Source of the DNA: Cellulosilyticum sp.
GTDB taxonomy: Bacteria > Bacillota > Clostridia > Lachnospirales > Cellulosilyticaceae
DNA length: 64,000 nt
Assembly: GCA_015058045.1 (NCBI GenBank)
Contig: SVDC01000014.1
Span: 17,132-81,131 of the forward strand
Direction: 5' to 3'
Position 1 is the first letter of the stretch. Each line of letters begins with the position of its first letter. Positions 1-8,898 of this stretch are shown here, piece by piece. Below the pieces are notes generated by a model. That model saw only the letters and a program-made list of their open reading frames with translations. It had not been told where the DNA came from and searched no databases. The translations under genes were made by a program, and so were the position numbers.

Positions 1-1207
1 CTATCGTACTATCTCCTTCTACTGTCATAGTCCATATCCCTGGTGTAGGATTGCTTAACCTTATCCCCACTGATTCAACACCTGTAATAGGATCTGTATA
101 CAAATAACGTACATCTAGAATAGCAGGCTCCAGGTTAAATCGAAATACCTGACTTTCTCTATTGACTAGCGGAACACGGCTAATAGTTTGCCCCAGTGGA
201 CTTCTAAAAGAAACATAAAGTTTAGCAGAAATGTCTGCCCATAACGCCATAAAAAAACCTCTTTCATTTTCAGCCACATTAATCTCTATATCCTGCTTAG
301 TATTTGGTGCAATTTGTCCTCTATAGTGATGTCCACTGCTGGTTTCATTTCCTGCTGCAACAACTACAATGATTCTATTGGTTAGCCCTACATCTTCTAA
401 AAGACGTTCTATGATATTGGTTCCATTATGCGCACCATAATTATCCCCCAGTCCTATACAAATCACTAAAGGACGGTTTAAATCATTAGCTACACTAACT
501 ATATATTGAATTCCTGTTAAGATATCATTACTTTGATAAGCATCTGCCCCCTCATTAATCAAGAAAAGATCTCTAATCTCCTGGCTAGCCGGCCTTAATT
601 TCACCATAATAATTTCTGCATCAGGTGCGGCTCCTGTAAAAGTCGCAGCATCACTTTGATCATTTCCTGCTGCCAAACCAGCTAAAAAAGTACCATGTCC
701 ATTGGTATCTCTTGTAGGCACCACACTATAAGGATCTTCATTTCTTAAAGCCGCATTAAGTTCTGCTTGGCTATACGTACTTCCATATCCAAATGCCTCT
801 GGTGGATTTCCAGGAATGGTTTGATCCCAAATGGAAGCGATCCGACTAGTGCCATCTGCATTTTGAAAATAAGTATTGGTGTATTCAATTCCCGTATCTA
901 CAAAACCAATTAAAATCCCACTTCCTCTTAATGCACCATAAGGATAATCATGAAACTGTGAAATATTAGAAACTTCTAGAGCCTGCTCGGCATTTAAACC
1001 ATACAGTATGGGGCGATCTATATACCTTAAATTTCTCTCCAATATATCAAACTCAGATTCTGCCCCTGCAGGTACCTGAATGGTATAAATCCCCGCTGTA
1101 ATTCTTCTAATATCTAGATTTGGATACAATCGCCTCAGGGTCTCTAAGTCTTCCGTTTCACTAATACTATAATTTACTAGTAAATAAATATTTCCATTCT
1201 CCTCCAT
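1..1207 (-). CDS. S8 family subtilisin-like serine protease (Csp-like), C-terminus outside window
   Basis: Translating the minus strand from an ATG at 1207 gives about 402 residues with no stop before the window edge. A GGAAGGTGAT-type ribosome binding site lies upstream. The catalytic Asp is in GFVDTGIEY (about D104) and the catalytic His in NGHGTFLAGLAAG (about H171). A VVAAGNE stretch matches the oxyanion-hole Asn region. The GTSxA serine motif would lie beyond the window edge, so activity cannot be judged. The first ~80 residues look like the short pro-region of clostridial subtilases, and no signal peptide is visible, as in Csp-type proteases that act on cortex-hydrolase precursors in spores or in related paralogs of unknown role. 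The family is clear; the spore role is inference. Confidence 0.85.
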   Translation of the reverse strand, partial: MEENGNIYLLVNYSISETEDLETLRRLYPNLDIRRITAGIYTIQVPAGAESEFDILERNLRYIDRPILYGLNAEQALEVSNISQFHDYPYGALRGSGILIGFVDTGIEYTNTYFQNADGTSRIASIWDQTIPGNPPEAFGYGSTYSQAELNAALRNEDPYSVVPTRDTNGHGTFLAGLAAGNDQSDAATFTGAAPDAEIIMVKLRPASQEIRDLFLINEGADAYQSNDILTGIQYIVSVANDLNRPLVICIGLGDNYGAHNGTNIIERLLEDVGLTNRIIVVVAAGNETSSGHHYRGQIAPNTKQDIEINVAENERGFFMALWADISAKLYVSFRSPLGQTISRVPLVNRESQVFRFNLEPAILDVRYLYTDPITGVESVGIRLSNPTPGIWTMTVEGDSTI

Positions 1208-1230
1208 ATGGTAATCATCACCTTCCTATA

Positions 1231-1263
1231 AAAAAAACTCAAAATCTACTACTAGACTTTGAG
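1231..1263 (-). terminator. Rho-independent terminator after the exonuclease gene
   Basis: CTCAAA...TTTGAG hairpin with an imperfect inner stem, followed on the minus strand by a run of T. It lies between the exonuclease stop and the subtilase start. The rest of 1210-1426 shows no gene. Confidence 0.65.
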
Positions 1264-1426
1264 CTTCTTTATACTTCTTTATTATATTTATGACCTTAAT
1301 CCCTTATTTATGAGATGAAACAAGCTTATTTTTTATATTTCATGCTTTAAGCTGTCCATTCATTCTTATGTCATACTCCAGTAATCTTCCTTCACCTCTA
1401 TTTGTATGTCATACTATTTTTATATA

Positions 1427-2140
1427 CTAACGTATTATTTTTCCATACTGAGAAATGATTTTATCAATCATTCGACTAGCCTCTGACTTAGATAATCCTT
1501 CCATCTTACTCGGAAGTTCTAACTGATGCTTTTGACATAAGCTAGTTAAATAAGATTTTTGCTTTGCAGTGATTGGCTCCCATTTTGGCATTTCCCAAAT
1601 TATTGGCTCGGGTACAAATAAGTGAGGTTCACTTTCCTCAAATTCATTTTGCAAATGTTTAAAAAGCTCATAGGTTGCATAAGCATCGTCATAAGCACGG
1701 TGTGCATGCTCTAAAGAAATATCATAATGCTCACATAAAGCCCCTAATTTACGACTTGGCAAGTCCCTTAACATCCTTCTTGAAATGACTAAAGTATCTA
1801 TACCCTCACGTTCAAAATTATAGCCTAACCCATTAGCTTTTGCTTTTAACATACGATAATCAAATAAAATAATATTATGACCTATTAACGGTACATCTCC
1901 ACAAAATGCTATAAACTCTGGCATTACTTCTTCAATAGGTGGGGCATCCTTTACCATTTTATCATCAATTCCTGTAATAGAAGTAATGTATTCGGAAATA
2001 GACTCCTTTGGACAAACAAGGGTATTAAATTTTTTTACTGGTTCACCATTTTCTACGTAAACTGCACCAATCTCTATAATTTCATTACGAATAGGATGTG
2101 TTCCCGTCGTCTCTATATCTAAAACCACATAACGATTCAT
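1427..2140 (-). CDS. DEDDh 3'-5' exonuclease, DnaQ/PolC-epsilon-like
   Basis: 237 residues. The exonuclease I motif DIETTG (D8, E10) opens the protein. IGHNIILFDYRML is the Exo II region, and HRAYDDAYAT is the Exo III region with the His and Asp expected for the DEDDh subclass. The exonuclease domain fills residues 1-165; the C-terminal ~70 residues (PEPIIWEMPKWEPITAKQK onwards) form a small tail seen in clostridial stand-alone DnaQ-like proteins. It probably trims 3' ends in DNA or RNA metabolism; the substrate is not determinable here. It is a single gene with its own terminator. Confidence 0.85.
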   Translation of the reverse strand: MNRYVVLDIETTGTHPIRNEIIEIGAVYVENGEPVKKFNTLVCPKESISEYITSITGIDDKMVKDAPPIEEVMPEFIAFCGDVPLIGHNIILFDYRMLKAKANGLGYNFEREGIDTLVISRRMLRDLPSRKLGALCEHYDISLEHAHRAYDDAYATYELFKHLQNEFEESEPHLFVPEPIIWEMPKWEPITAKQKSYLTSLCQKHQLELPSKMEGLSKSEASRMIDKIISQYGKIIR

Positions 2141-2312
2141 TGTTTTCTCCTTATCTCCACGATTATCTATTTCATTTTACCGTACCTTATTTAAAATGCA
2201 ACATTGATTTTATGACTTCAATTTAACACGCTAAAAAAAATTTTATTCTTCTTCTTTCTATGTTTATCAATTCTTTTATCTATTTTAAATCATAGATACC
2301 ATTTTATGTGAC

Positions 2313-2340
2313 TTGACAAAAAACTCAAAAAATACATTAT
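2313..2340 (+). promoter_or_regulatory. Putative sigma-A promoter of nrdDG
   Basis: Perfect -35 TTGACA at 2313-2318, 16-bp spacer, -10-like CATTAT at 2335-2340. This places the start near 2347, just upstream of the NrdR-like boxes. Confidence 0.55.
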
Positions 2341-2352
2341 TGAAAATCAAAT

Positions 2353-2400
2353 ATGCAAGATATAGTATATTTATAGCATGTTGCGTGTATATATAGTATA
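2353..2400 (+). promoter_or_regulatory. Pair of NrdR-like boxes upstream of nrdD
   Basis: The core TATAGTATA occurs at 2361-2369 and again at 2392-2400, exactly 31 bp (three helical turns) apart. Aligned by hand to the NrdR box ACACWATATATWGTGT, the first copy (2353-2368) matches about 12 of 16 positions and the second about 11. Tandem boxes at three-turn spacing are the known NrdR operator arrangement. The nrdR gene itself is not in the window. Confidence 0.6.
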
Positions 2401-2429
2401 GCAGCAGCAATTTTAAGGGGGATACTTAC

Positions 2430-4547
2430 ATGATATATGATGTTATTAAGCGTGACGGTAGACATGTTTCTTTTAATCATTCTAAAATAGTCAATGCCAT
2501 TGCGCGCTCAGCACAGGATAATAATGTGATTGTAGATGTTGAACAAATTGCCACTTCTGTAGAAGATCGTATTAAAGATAACTTTCATACGGAAATCACA
2601 GTGGAACAAATTCAAGATTTAATCGAAGATACCTTAGTCGATCTACAACTTGAAAGCATTAAAACTTCTTATGCTAATTATCGTAAAGAACGTACGCGCA
2701 TTCGTGATTTAAAATCTGAACTTATGGATACTGTTCATAATATTGGTATTGAAACAGATAGAGACAATGCCAATGTTGGTAACAACTTCTCCTCAAAGTT
2801 ATTACGTATTGCTAGTGAAACAAATAAATGGCATAACTTAAGTAAAATGCCTAAAAATCTTGCTAAACTCCATGAGCAAGGTGATCTATATTATCATGAT
2901 TTAGACAGTTACAACCTTACAACTAACTGTTTACATATAGATACAGGTAGCGTTTTTGAAAAAGGTTTTAATACAGGATATGGAACTATTCGTAAACCTA
3001 AACGCATTGAATCTGCGGCTGAGCTAAGCTGTATACTCCTTCAATCTTCTCAAAATGATATGTTTGGTGGTCAATCTCATGTGGACTTTGACAATGATAT
3101 GGCACCTTACGTGGGCTATACACGTGAAGAAATTCAAACAGAATATGCACCTCTTAAGCAAACCTTATCAACTGAAGCCTTTAATCAATTTGTGGAAGAT
3201 AAACTTATTAGTCGTGTGCATCAAGCCATGCAAGGCATTGTATATAATCTTAATACCATGCACTCCAGGGCAGGGTCCCAGGTTCCTTTTAGTTCATTGA
3301 ACATTGGTCTTCCAGCAAGTCCTGATGCTGCTTTAATATGCCAAATTTTCTTAGAAGAATATGAAAAGGGCCTAGGTAAAAATGAACAACCTATTTTCCC
3401 AAACATCATCTTCCGCGTCAAAAAAGGTGTGAATCGTGGTAAAGACGCTCCTTATGCCTATCTCTATAAACTTGCTTGCAGGGTAGCTGCCTCTCGCATG
3501 AACCCTACTTTTATGAATATAGATGCAGACTTTAATTTAAAATACTATAATAAAGGTATTTTACCTGCCACGATGGGATGTCGTACCTATATTTGCTCTA
3601 ATATCAACGGACCTGAAGGCCCAAATAGACGTGGTAATAATGCCCCTACCACGATTAACTTACCTCGTATTGGCATCTTAGCTAAAGGAAATATAGAAAC
3701 TTTCTGGCGCCTATTAGATGAACGCTTAGAAATGGCTAAATCTTCACTTCTCCATCGTTATGAAGTACTTAAACGCCTTAAAATGAAAGACCTTCCTTTT
3801 GTTGTCGGCCAAGGTTTAATGCTGGGTTCTGAGGGATTAGGGCTAAATGATAGTATTGATCCTGTTCTTAAAAATGGTTCTTGGTCTATTGGTTTCATTG
3901 GTTTAGCCGAAACACTCGTTGCCCTAACAGGTCATCATCATGGTGAAGATGAACAGGCACGTGAATTAGGCTACAGCATCATTGATCATATTCGTCAATT
4001 TACAGATCATGTTACAAAAGAAACTCATATGAACTGGAGCTGTTATGCCACACCTGCCGAGGGACTAAGTGGTAAATTTATTCTTCAAGATAAAGAACGC
4101 TTTGGCATCATTCCTGGTGTAACCGACAAAGATTATTATACAAACAGCTTTCATATTCCAGTCCATTATAGTATCTCTATTATTGATAAAATTCAAATTG
4201 AAGCACCTTTTCACAGTATGTGCAATGCAGGGCATATTAGCTATATTGAATTAGATGGCTATCCAACAGGGGAGACTATTGAGAAAATCATTAGCTATGC
4301 TTATGACCAAACCAATATTAGTTATATGGGGATTAACTTCCACTTACGCTACTGTAAAGATTGTGGAGCAATGCTAAATGAACAAATGCATTCTTGCCCA
4401 AAATGTAGTAGCCATCATATTCAAGGTATTAGTCGTGTAACAGGCTATTTAAGTCTGGATGAACGTTTTGGTAGTGGTAAGTCTGCTGAAAGAAAAGATC
4501 GCCTTGCCCATAACGGTACGCATAATCCAAGTTATAGTAATATCTAA
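2430..4547 (+). CDS. nrdD: Anaerobic (class III) ribonucleoside-triphosphate reductase
   Basis: 705 residues, normal for the family. It reduces ribonucleoside triphosphates to deoxyribonucleotides by glycyl-radical chemistry. The N-terminus (VIKRDGRHVSFNHSKI) is an ATP-cone allosteric domain of about 90 residues. The catalytic barrel follows. Near the C-terminus a zinc site is formed by C642, C645, C656 and C659, and the glycyl-radical motif RVTGYL places the radical at G672. RBS AAGGGGG precedes the ATG. The stop overlaps the nrdG start by one base, so the two are cotranscribed and the radical is installed by NrdG. Expression is probably controlled by the NrdR-like boxes upstream. Confidence 0.98.
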   Translation: MIYDVIKRDGRHVSFNHSKIVNAIARSAQDNNVIVDVEQIATSVEDRIKDNFHTEITVEQIQDLIEDTLVDLQLESIKTSYANYRKERTRIRDLKSELMDTVHNIGIETDRDNANVGNNFSSKLLRIASETNKWHNLSKMPKNLAKLHEQGDLYYHDLDSYNLTTNCLHIDTGSVFEKGFNTGYGTIRKPKRIESAAELSCILLQSSQNDMFGGQSHVDFDNDMAPYVGYTREEIQTEYAPLKQTLSTEAFNQFVEDKLISRVHQAMQGIVYNLNTMHSRAGSQVPFSSLNIGLPASPDAALICQIFLEEYEKGLGKNEQPIFPNIIFRVKKGVNRGKDAPYAYLYKLACRVAASRMNPTFMNIDADFNLKYYNKGILPATMGCRTYICSNINGPEGPNRRGNNAPTTINLPRIGILAKGNIETFWRLLDERLEMAKSSLLHRYEVLKRLKMKDLPFVVGQGLMLGSEGLGLNDSIDPVLKNGSWSIGFIGLAETLVALTGHHHGEDEQARELGYSIIDHIRQFTDHVTKETHMNWSCYATPAEGLSGKFILQDKERFGIIPGVTDKDYYTNSFHIPVHYSISIIDKIQIEAPFHSMCNAGHISYIELDGYPTGETIEKIISYAYDQTNISYMGINFHLRYCKDCGAMLNEQMHSCPKCSSHHIQGISRVTGYLSLDERFGSGKSAERKDRLAHNGTHNPSYSNI

Positions 4548-5044
4548 TGACTTTACAAGTTGCTGGCTTTTTAGAGCATTCTACAGTTAATGGGATAGGT
4601 CTTCGCTCTGTTCTGTTTGTATCTGGTTGCAACCATGCCTGTCCTGACTGTCAGAATGAAGCTATGCAAGATCAATGTTATGGCGAATCTATAGCAATAT
4701 CCACTCTTTATACCCGGATTATGAAGAATAAACCCATTATAGATGGCATAACCTTTTCAGGTGGTGAACCTTTTGATCAATGTAATGTCCTTGCTAAACT
4801 TGCCAAATTACTAAAAGAAGAAGGATTAAATATTTGGTGTTATACAGGCTATACCTATGAATTGCTCCAAGCCTCTCCCAAATATCATTCTCTTCTTGAA
4901 CTCATCGATGTATTAGTAGATGGACCTTATATAAAAGCACTTGCTAATCCTAATCTAGAATATCGAGGGTCCTCTAATCAACATATTTATGCCTTGAAAT
5001 ATGGAAAAATTGTAGAGTGTCTAGATGATATGTTTCTCTTATAA
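4547..5044 (+). CDS. nrdG: Anaerobic ribonucleotide reductase activating protein (radical SAM)
   Basis: 165 residues. The radical SAM cluster motif CxxxCxxC is present as CNHACPDC (C28, C32, C35), followed by the GGEP-type SAM-binding motif (TFSGGEPFDQ). It uses a 4Fe-4S cluster and S-adenosylmethionine to generate the glycyl radical on NrdD. The ATG shares a base with the nrdD stop codon (TAATGA), so translation is coupled. A strong hairpin terminator follows 40 bases later. Confidence 0.97.
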   Translation: MTLQVAGFLEHSTVNGIGLRSVLFVSGCNHACPDCQNEAMQDQCYGESIAISTLYTRIMKNKPIIDGITFSGGEPFDQCNVLAKLAKLLKEEGLNIWCYTGYTYELLQASPKYHSLLELIDVLVDGPYIKALANPNLEYRGSSNQHIYALKYGKIVECLDDMFLL

Positions 5045-5080
5045 TCAGCATGATTTTACCTACGAAAATATCAATATAGA

Positions 5081-5124
5081 AAAAAAGGTGTTGTTACCTA
5101 TTCATTTGTAACAACACCTTTTTT
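5081..5124 (+). terminator. Terminator after nrdDG
   Basis: An 11-bp perfect stem (GGTGTTGTTAC / GTAACAACACC) flanked by A and T runs. It can work in both directions, serving nrdG and the convergent transporter gene. Confidence 0.9.
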
Positions 5125-5210
5125 ATCAATGTATTATTTTACTTCTATACATTAATATACCTATTACTTCTACTACTAATGATTGTTTCCGATCTTCTAT
5201 ATTGTAGGAC

Positions 5211-5645
5211 TTACTTTTTCCATTGAAAAATAATAATTCCTACAATCATAACACCAACCCCCACCAACTTAGTCCATGTAAAACCTATCTTTTCGCTACC
5301 AAATAATCCCCAAACCTCAATCAGATACGCCGAAATCATTTGAGCAATTAAAATCATCATAACAGCAAAAGCAGGCCCTAAATGTGCCATTGCCACAATA
5401 ACAGTGTATGAAATTCCTGCTCCTAGCACGCCACCTAGTAGATACCATTTATTCACCATTTTAAGCCCCATTACATTGGCATCTCTTGTAAAAAATAAAA
5501 TAATGATACATACAACAAAAGCTGTGAAATTTACAATACTTGTGGTAAACCATAATCCTGCTTTTTCCGATACTCGGGTATTAAAAACACCTTGTACACT
5601 CATTAGCAATCCTGAAATAAGTGCAGTAATCATACTTATAAACAT
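5211..5645 (-). CDS. Small DMT-type membrane protein (DUF606/YdcZ-like)
   Basis: 144 residues with four to five hydrophobic segments. The protein opens MFISMITALISGLLMSVQGV and contains the GAGISYTVIVAM and WTKLVGVGVMIVG stretches seen in DMT_YdcZ proteins (half-size relatives of drug/metabolite transporters). The substrate is unknown; such short proteins usually act as dimers in the cytoplasmic membrane. RBS AGTGGAGG precedes the ATG. It is monocistronic. An overlapping plus-strand frame at 5404-5799 is a shadow. Confidence 0.8.
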   Translation of the reverse strand: MFISMITALISGLLMSVQGVFNTRVSEKAGLWFTTSIVNFTAFVVCIIILFFTRDANVMGLKMVNKWYLLGGVLGAGISYTVIVAMAHLGPAFAVMMILIAQMISAYLIEVWGLFGSEKIGFTWTKLVGVGVMIVGIIIFQWKK

Positions 5646-5798
5646 TTTTTTGCCTCCACTTTCTAGTAATCCATTGTCTTTAAATTTAGTTTGTATAAAT
5701 CCTCTTTTCTTATGCTTTAATTTAGCTAGTGGTAATTATTTCAACCTATTAGTGGTTGTATCGAATAATCTCTTTATATTAAAGACTTCATTAAAATA

Positions 5799-5866
5799 AA
5801 AAAGGCTTTACTTTTAAGCGATCTGCATTTCTTGATCCACTTCCTTTAAGTAAAGTCTTTTTATAA
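5799..5866 (-). terminator. Terminator after asnA
   Basis: Long imperfect stem (AAAGGCTTTACTTTTAAG paired with CTTTAAGTAAAGTCTTT) followed on the minus strand by T-rich sequence. It separates asnA from the DMT gene. Confidence 0.75.
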
Positions 5867-5896
5867 TCTATTTTTTATTGTCTAGGCCTAAATCTT

Positions 5897-6901
5897 TTAA
5901 AGTAAAATAATCTGATTCTCTTCACAAGCCTTATGCATTTCATCTGGCCAATAAGAAGCTTGAACTTCTCCTATATGTGCTGTTTGTAAGAAATACATAC
6001 ATATTCTGGATTGACCAATACCGCCTCCAATGGTATATGGTAGCTCTTTATTTAAAATCTTTTGGTGGAATGGCAAGTTTTCTCTATCTTCACAACCTGC
6101 TTTTTTTAGTTGTTCTTTTAAAGCCACTTCATCCACGCGAATCCCCATAGAAGATAATTCAAAAGCTTTATTTAAAAGTGGATTCCAGAATAAGATATCT
6201 CCATTGAGTGCCCAGTCATCATAATCTGGGGCTCTTCCATCATGTCTTTCACCATTTGTCAGTACATCCCCAATTTTCATGATAAATACTGCTTTCTTTT
6301 CTTCGCAGATTTTATTTTCTCTTTCTTTTGGTGATAAATCTGGATAAATCTCTAGTAATTCTTGAGAAGTAATAAAAAAGATTTCTTCAGGTAACCAAGC
6401 CTCTAAACAAGGATATTCTGCTCGAATATAGTTATCCGTTCTTGAAAAGGCACGGAAAATCCTCTTTACAGTTTGTTTTAAATAATCTTCATTACGCATT
6501 TCCTTTGTAATAACTTTTTCCCAATCCCATTGATCCACATAGATAGAATGTAGGTTATCCACTTCTTCATCACGACGAATAGCATTCATATCTGTGTATA
6601 AGCCTTCCTCTACCCCAAATTCATAACGGTCTAACGCCATACGTTTCCATTTTGCTAGTGAATGAACCACTTCAATAACTTGATGATCATCAGCTAAATC
6701 AAAACTCACTGGTCTTTCTACACCATTTAAATTATCATTTAATCCTGTATCTGGTTTTACAAATAGTGGAGCAGATACCCTAGTTAGATACAGTTCATAA
6801 GCTAAAGCTGATTCAAAATAGTCTTTTAACTTTTTAATAGCTACTTCTGTTTCTCTTAAATCCAATTTAGGTTTATATCCCTCTGGTACATATAGTTGCA
6901 T
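5897..6901 (-). CDS. asnA: Aspartate-ammonia ligase (asparagine synthetase A)
   Basis: 334 residues, the usual length. It makes asparagine from aspartate, ammonia and ATP. The class II aminoacyl-tRNA-synthetase-like fold is recognisable from [40 protein letters not shown], and the C-terminal motif [29 protein letters not shown] precedes the ATG. Transcription starts about 400 bases upstream and passes through a T-box leader, so the gene should be switched on when uncharged tRNA-Asn accumulates. It stands alone between two terminators. Confidence 0.97.
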   Translation of the reverse strand: MQLYVPEGYKPKLDLRETEVAIKKLKDYFESALAYELYLTRVSAPLFVKPDTGLNDNLNGVERPVSFDLADDHQVIEVVHSLAKWKRMALDRYEFGVEEGLYTDMNAIRRDEEVDNLHSIYVDQWDWEKVITKEMRNEDYLKQTVKRIFRAFSRTDNYIRAEYPCLEAWLPEEIFFITSQELLEIYPDLSPKERENKICEEKKAVFIMKIGDVLTNGERHDGRAPDYDDWALNGDILFWNPLLNKAFELSSMGIRVDEVALKEQLKKAGCEDRENLPFHQKILNKELPYTIGGGIGQSRICMYFLQTAHIGEVQASYWPDEMHKACEENQIILL

Positions 6902-6989
6902 AATAACTCCTCCTCATAATTCAATCTACTTACTTAGCATATATTCATCCTCAATAATTTATGAATATAGACTTTATAATTTTAAATAT

Positions 6990-7300
6990 AAAAAACCTCC
7001 ATCTCTTAAGCTAAATTATTTTTTAACTTAAGGGACGAAGGCTACTTCGCGGTACCACCCTTATTGATTTTGTAATAAATCCTCTCACTTACGTACAGAT
7101 TCCTCGATACGCTGTAGATATAACGGCCTACCTACCGTCTAAGCCTACTAAGCTTTTTAGCTGTTGGGTTAGCTCCTCCAAGATGTTCTTCACCTATGCC
7201 TTGTTACCGACTCTCAGCTTACTCGGCTCTCTGAAAACATGTACATAGCTTACTCTTCTCTTCATTGTTTTTACGAAATATTTTAATTGACTAAATTGTT
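6990..7300 (-). ncRNA. T-box leader (tRNA-Asn-responsive riboswitch) of asnA
   Basis: On the minus strand the conserved T-box AAGGGTGGTACCGCG sits at 7048-7062. Downstream is a terminator stem made of 7027-7041 and 6996-7010 (with G-U pairs), followed by a T run at 6990-6995. Upstream are the stem I signatures AGAGAG, AGTAAGCTGAGAG, GGTGAAGAAC and CTTGGAG. Two AAC triplets (7168-7170 and 7163-7165) directly follow the GGAG element; either could be the Asn specifier, and the second is followed by A as specifiers usually are. Uncharged tRNA-Asn should stabilise the antiterminator. Confidence 0.93.
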
Positions 7301-7306
7301 AAAATA

Positions 7307-7335
7307 ATAATATACATTTTATCTTTCTTTGTCAA
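7307..7335 (-). promoter_or_regulatory. Promoter of the asnA T-box transcript
   Basis: -35 TTGACA (7330-7335), 17-bp spacer, -10 TATTAT (7307-7312) on the minus strand. It lies immediately downstream of the ung stop codon. Confidence 0.8.
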
Positions 7336-7342
7336 GCATCAT

Positions 7343-8017
7343 TTATAGATTCTCAATTTGAAAATCAATAGGTGCTTTTCCTATGTCTCTTAAATAATCA
7401 TTAATTTGATTAAAGTGATTACAACCAAAAAAACCATTATAAGCAGATAATGGACTAGGATGTGCTGCCATTAAAATCTTATGTTTTGGATTAGTGATTA
7501 AACTTGATTTCTTCTTTGCAGGGGCTCCCCATAATACAAAGATAATAGGTTCTTCCCTTTCATTTAGTAGCGAAATAATACGATCTGTAAAAACTTCCCA
7601 TCCTTTTCCTTTATGAGATTGTGGTTTTCCTGCCCTTACTGTTAGAACAGTATTTAATAATAAAACACCTTGTTGTGCCCATTTCATTAAATATCCATTA
7701 TTAGGAATATAACATCCCATAGTTGCTTGTAGTTCTTTAAAAATATTAACTAATGAAGGTGGTGTTTTAACACCTGGTTTAACGGAAAAAGCCATACCAT
7801 GAGCTTGTCCTTCTCCATGATAAGGGTCTTGTCCCAAAATCACTACTTTCACCTCTTCGTAAGGTGTTGTTTTTAAAGCATTAAATATATCATGCATATT
7901 GGGATAAATTGTTTGTGTTTGATATTCTTCTTTTAAAAAACTGCGTAATGCCTCATAATAAGGCTTTTTAAACTCTTCTTCTAAAAGCTGATCCCAACTA
8001 TTATTCATTTCTACCAT
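7343..8017 (-). CDS. ung: Uracil-DNA glycosylase
   Basis: Family 1 UDG, 224 residues from the ATG at 8017. It removes uracil from DNA at the start of base excision repair. The catalytic motif [13 protein letters not shown] is present (Asp about residue 64), as are the active-site FSV stretch, [12 protein letters not shown], and the DNA-intercalation loop HPSPLS. The open frame could begin at a TTG six codons upstream, but AAAGGA lies 8 bases before the ATG, which I prefer. There is no clear partner; the asnA promoter begins right after its stop. Confidence 0.95.
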   Translation of the reverse strand: MVEMNNSWDQLLEEEFKKPYYEALRSFLKEEYQTQTIYPNMHDIFNALKTTPYEEVKVVILGQDPYHGEGQAHGMAFSVKPGVKTPPSLVNIFKELQATMGCYIPNNGYLMKWAQQGVLLLNTVLTVRAGKPQSHKGKGWEVFTDRIISLLNEREEPIIFVLWGAPAKKKSSLITNPKHKILMAAHPSPLSAYNGFFGCNHFNQINDYLRDIGKAPIDFQIENL

Positions 8018-8139
8018 TTTTATCGTTCCTTTCAAGCACTATTCCTTTATTATAACATTGATTTTTATGAAGTAAAATCTCCACCTCTCCCCTGTCGTAT
8101 TCACTAATAGAAAATAATACGCAAGTTCTTTGCACTATA

Positions 8140-8178
8140 AAAAATAGGTAAAATAGCTACTTACATTCCATTTTACCC
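8140..8178 (-). terminator. Terminator after the Gly/Pro-repeat gene
   Basis: GGTAAAAT / ATTTTACC stem (8147-8154 with 8170-8177) followed on the minus strand by a T-rich run. Confidence 0.7.
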
Positions 8179-8191
8179 ATTCTTTAATATA

Positions 8192-8683
8192 CTAATCTCT
8201 TCTATTACAATAAAATGCCTCAATTCGATTCACATTAATTCTGCCTTGTTCCCAGCGTCCTCTTCTAAGTCTCCATCCATAGATAAATCTAGTTGTTACA
8301 GATTCTACATAAAACCAAAATTCAGAGCCATTGTTAAGCCATAGATAAGTAAACCGTCCTATACAAGGCCTTAATTTCTGGTGTGGTGGCCTTGGTGGAT
8401 TAAAGCCTCCTGGAGGCATCATATTACCTGGATTAATAACTGGACCTGGTCCTTGCTGAGGTGGTTTATTCCCCGGATTAATAATAATAGGTCCTGGACC
8501 TCCTTGAAATGGCATATTCCCTGGACCTATACTTACTGGGCCTGGTCCTTGTGGCGGATTATTTCCAGGACCTACCATAACTGATCCTGGGCCCTGTAAG
8601 ATTTCTCCTTCATTTTTATTGGGTATAAAATCTGGAGGATTCGTATTAGGTACACGATTCATAGCATTGAAGATATTTAACAT
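8192..8683 (-). CDS. Gly/Pro-repeat protein with conserved-looking aromatic C-terminal domain
   Basis: I do not recognise this protein. From the ATG at 8683 (AGAGGATC just upstream) it has 163 residues; an open GTG start at 8710 lacks a good RBS. After ~28 residues come four imperfect repeats of about 15-17 residues built around GPG-[PS]-V/I-x-x-x-PGN-x-x-P. A PRPPHQ spacer leads to a compact aromatic, Arg-rich domain of about 60 residues (FTYLWLNNGSEFWFYVES, GWRLRRGRWEQG, YCNRRD). There is no signal peptide. The layout, a collagen-like or PGN-type flexible stalk with a sticky tail, resembles small spore-coat or exosporium proteins, but that role is only a guess. The gene is monocistronic with its own terminator. 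Confidence 0.7.
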   Translation of the reverse strand: MLNIFNAMNRVPNTNPPDFIPNKNEGEILQGPGSVMVGPGNNPPQGPGPVSIGPGNMPFQGGPGPIIINPGNKPPQQGPGPVINPGNMMPPGGFNPPRPPHQKLRPCIGRFTYLWLNNGSEFWFYVESVTTRFIYGWRLRRGRWEQGRINVNRIEAFYCNRRD

Positions 8684-8847
8684 ATTTTGATCCTCTAATA
8701 AACTATACACTTCTACTTATATATTATTACCAATTTACCATTTTGTTACAATCGGATATACCTTTTATCATTAAACTAACTTGCACATCCTTTATAAACA
8801 TCTCCGTTAAATCTATTTTACTACTCTTTTTTACCCCTATTTTAAAA

Positions 8848-8889
8848 TCAAAAACCCAGAAGGATTACTACTCCCTTCTGGGTTTTTGA
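8848..8889 (-). terminator. Terminator after cysK
   Basis: Near-perfect stem AAAACCCAGAAGG / CCTTCTGGGTTTTT with an 11-base loop and flanking A/T runs. Confidence 0.9.
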
Positions 8890-8898
8890 TCTATACTC

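Noticed and set aside
5404..5799. Plus-strand open frame of 131 codons
   Set aside because: Antisense shadow of the DMT-type gene, no RBS, low-complexity translation.
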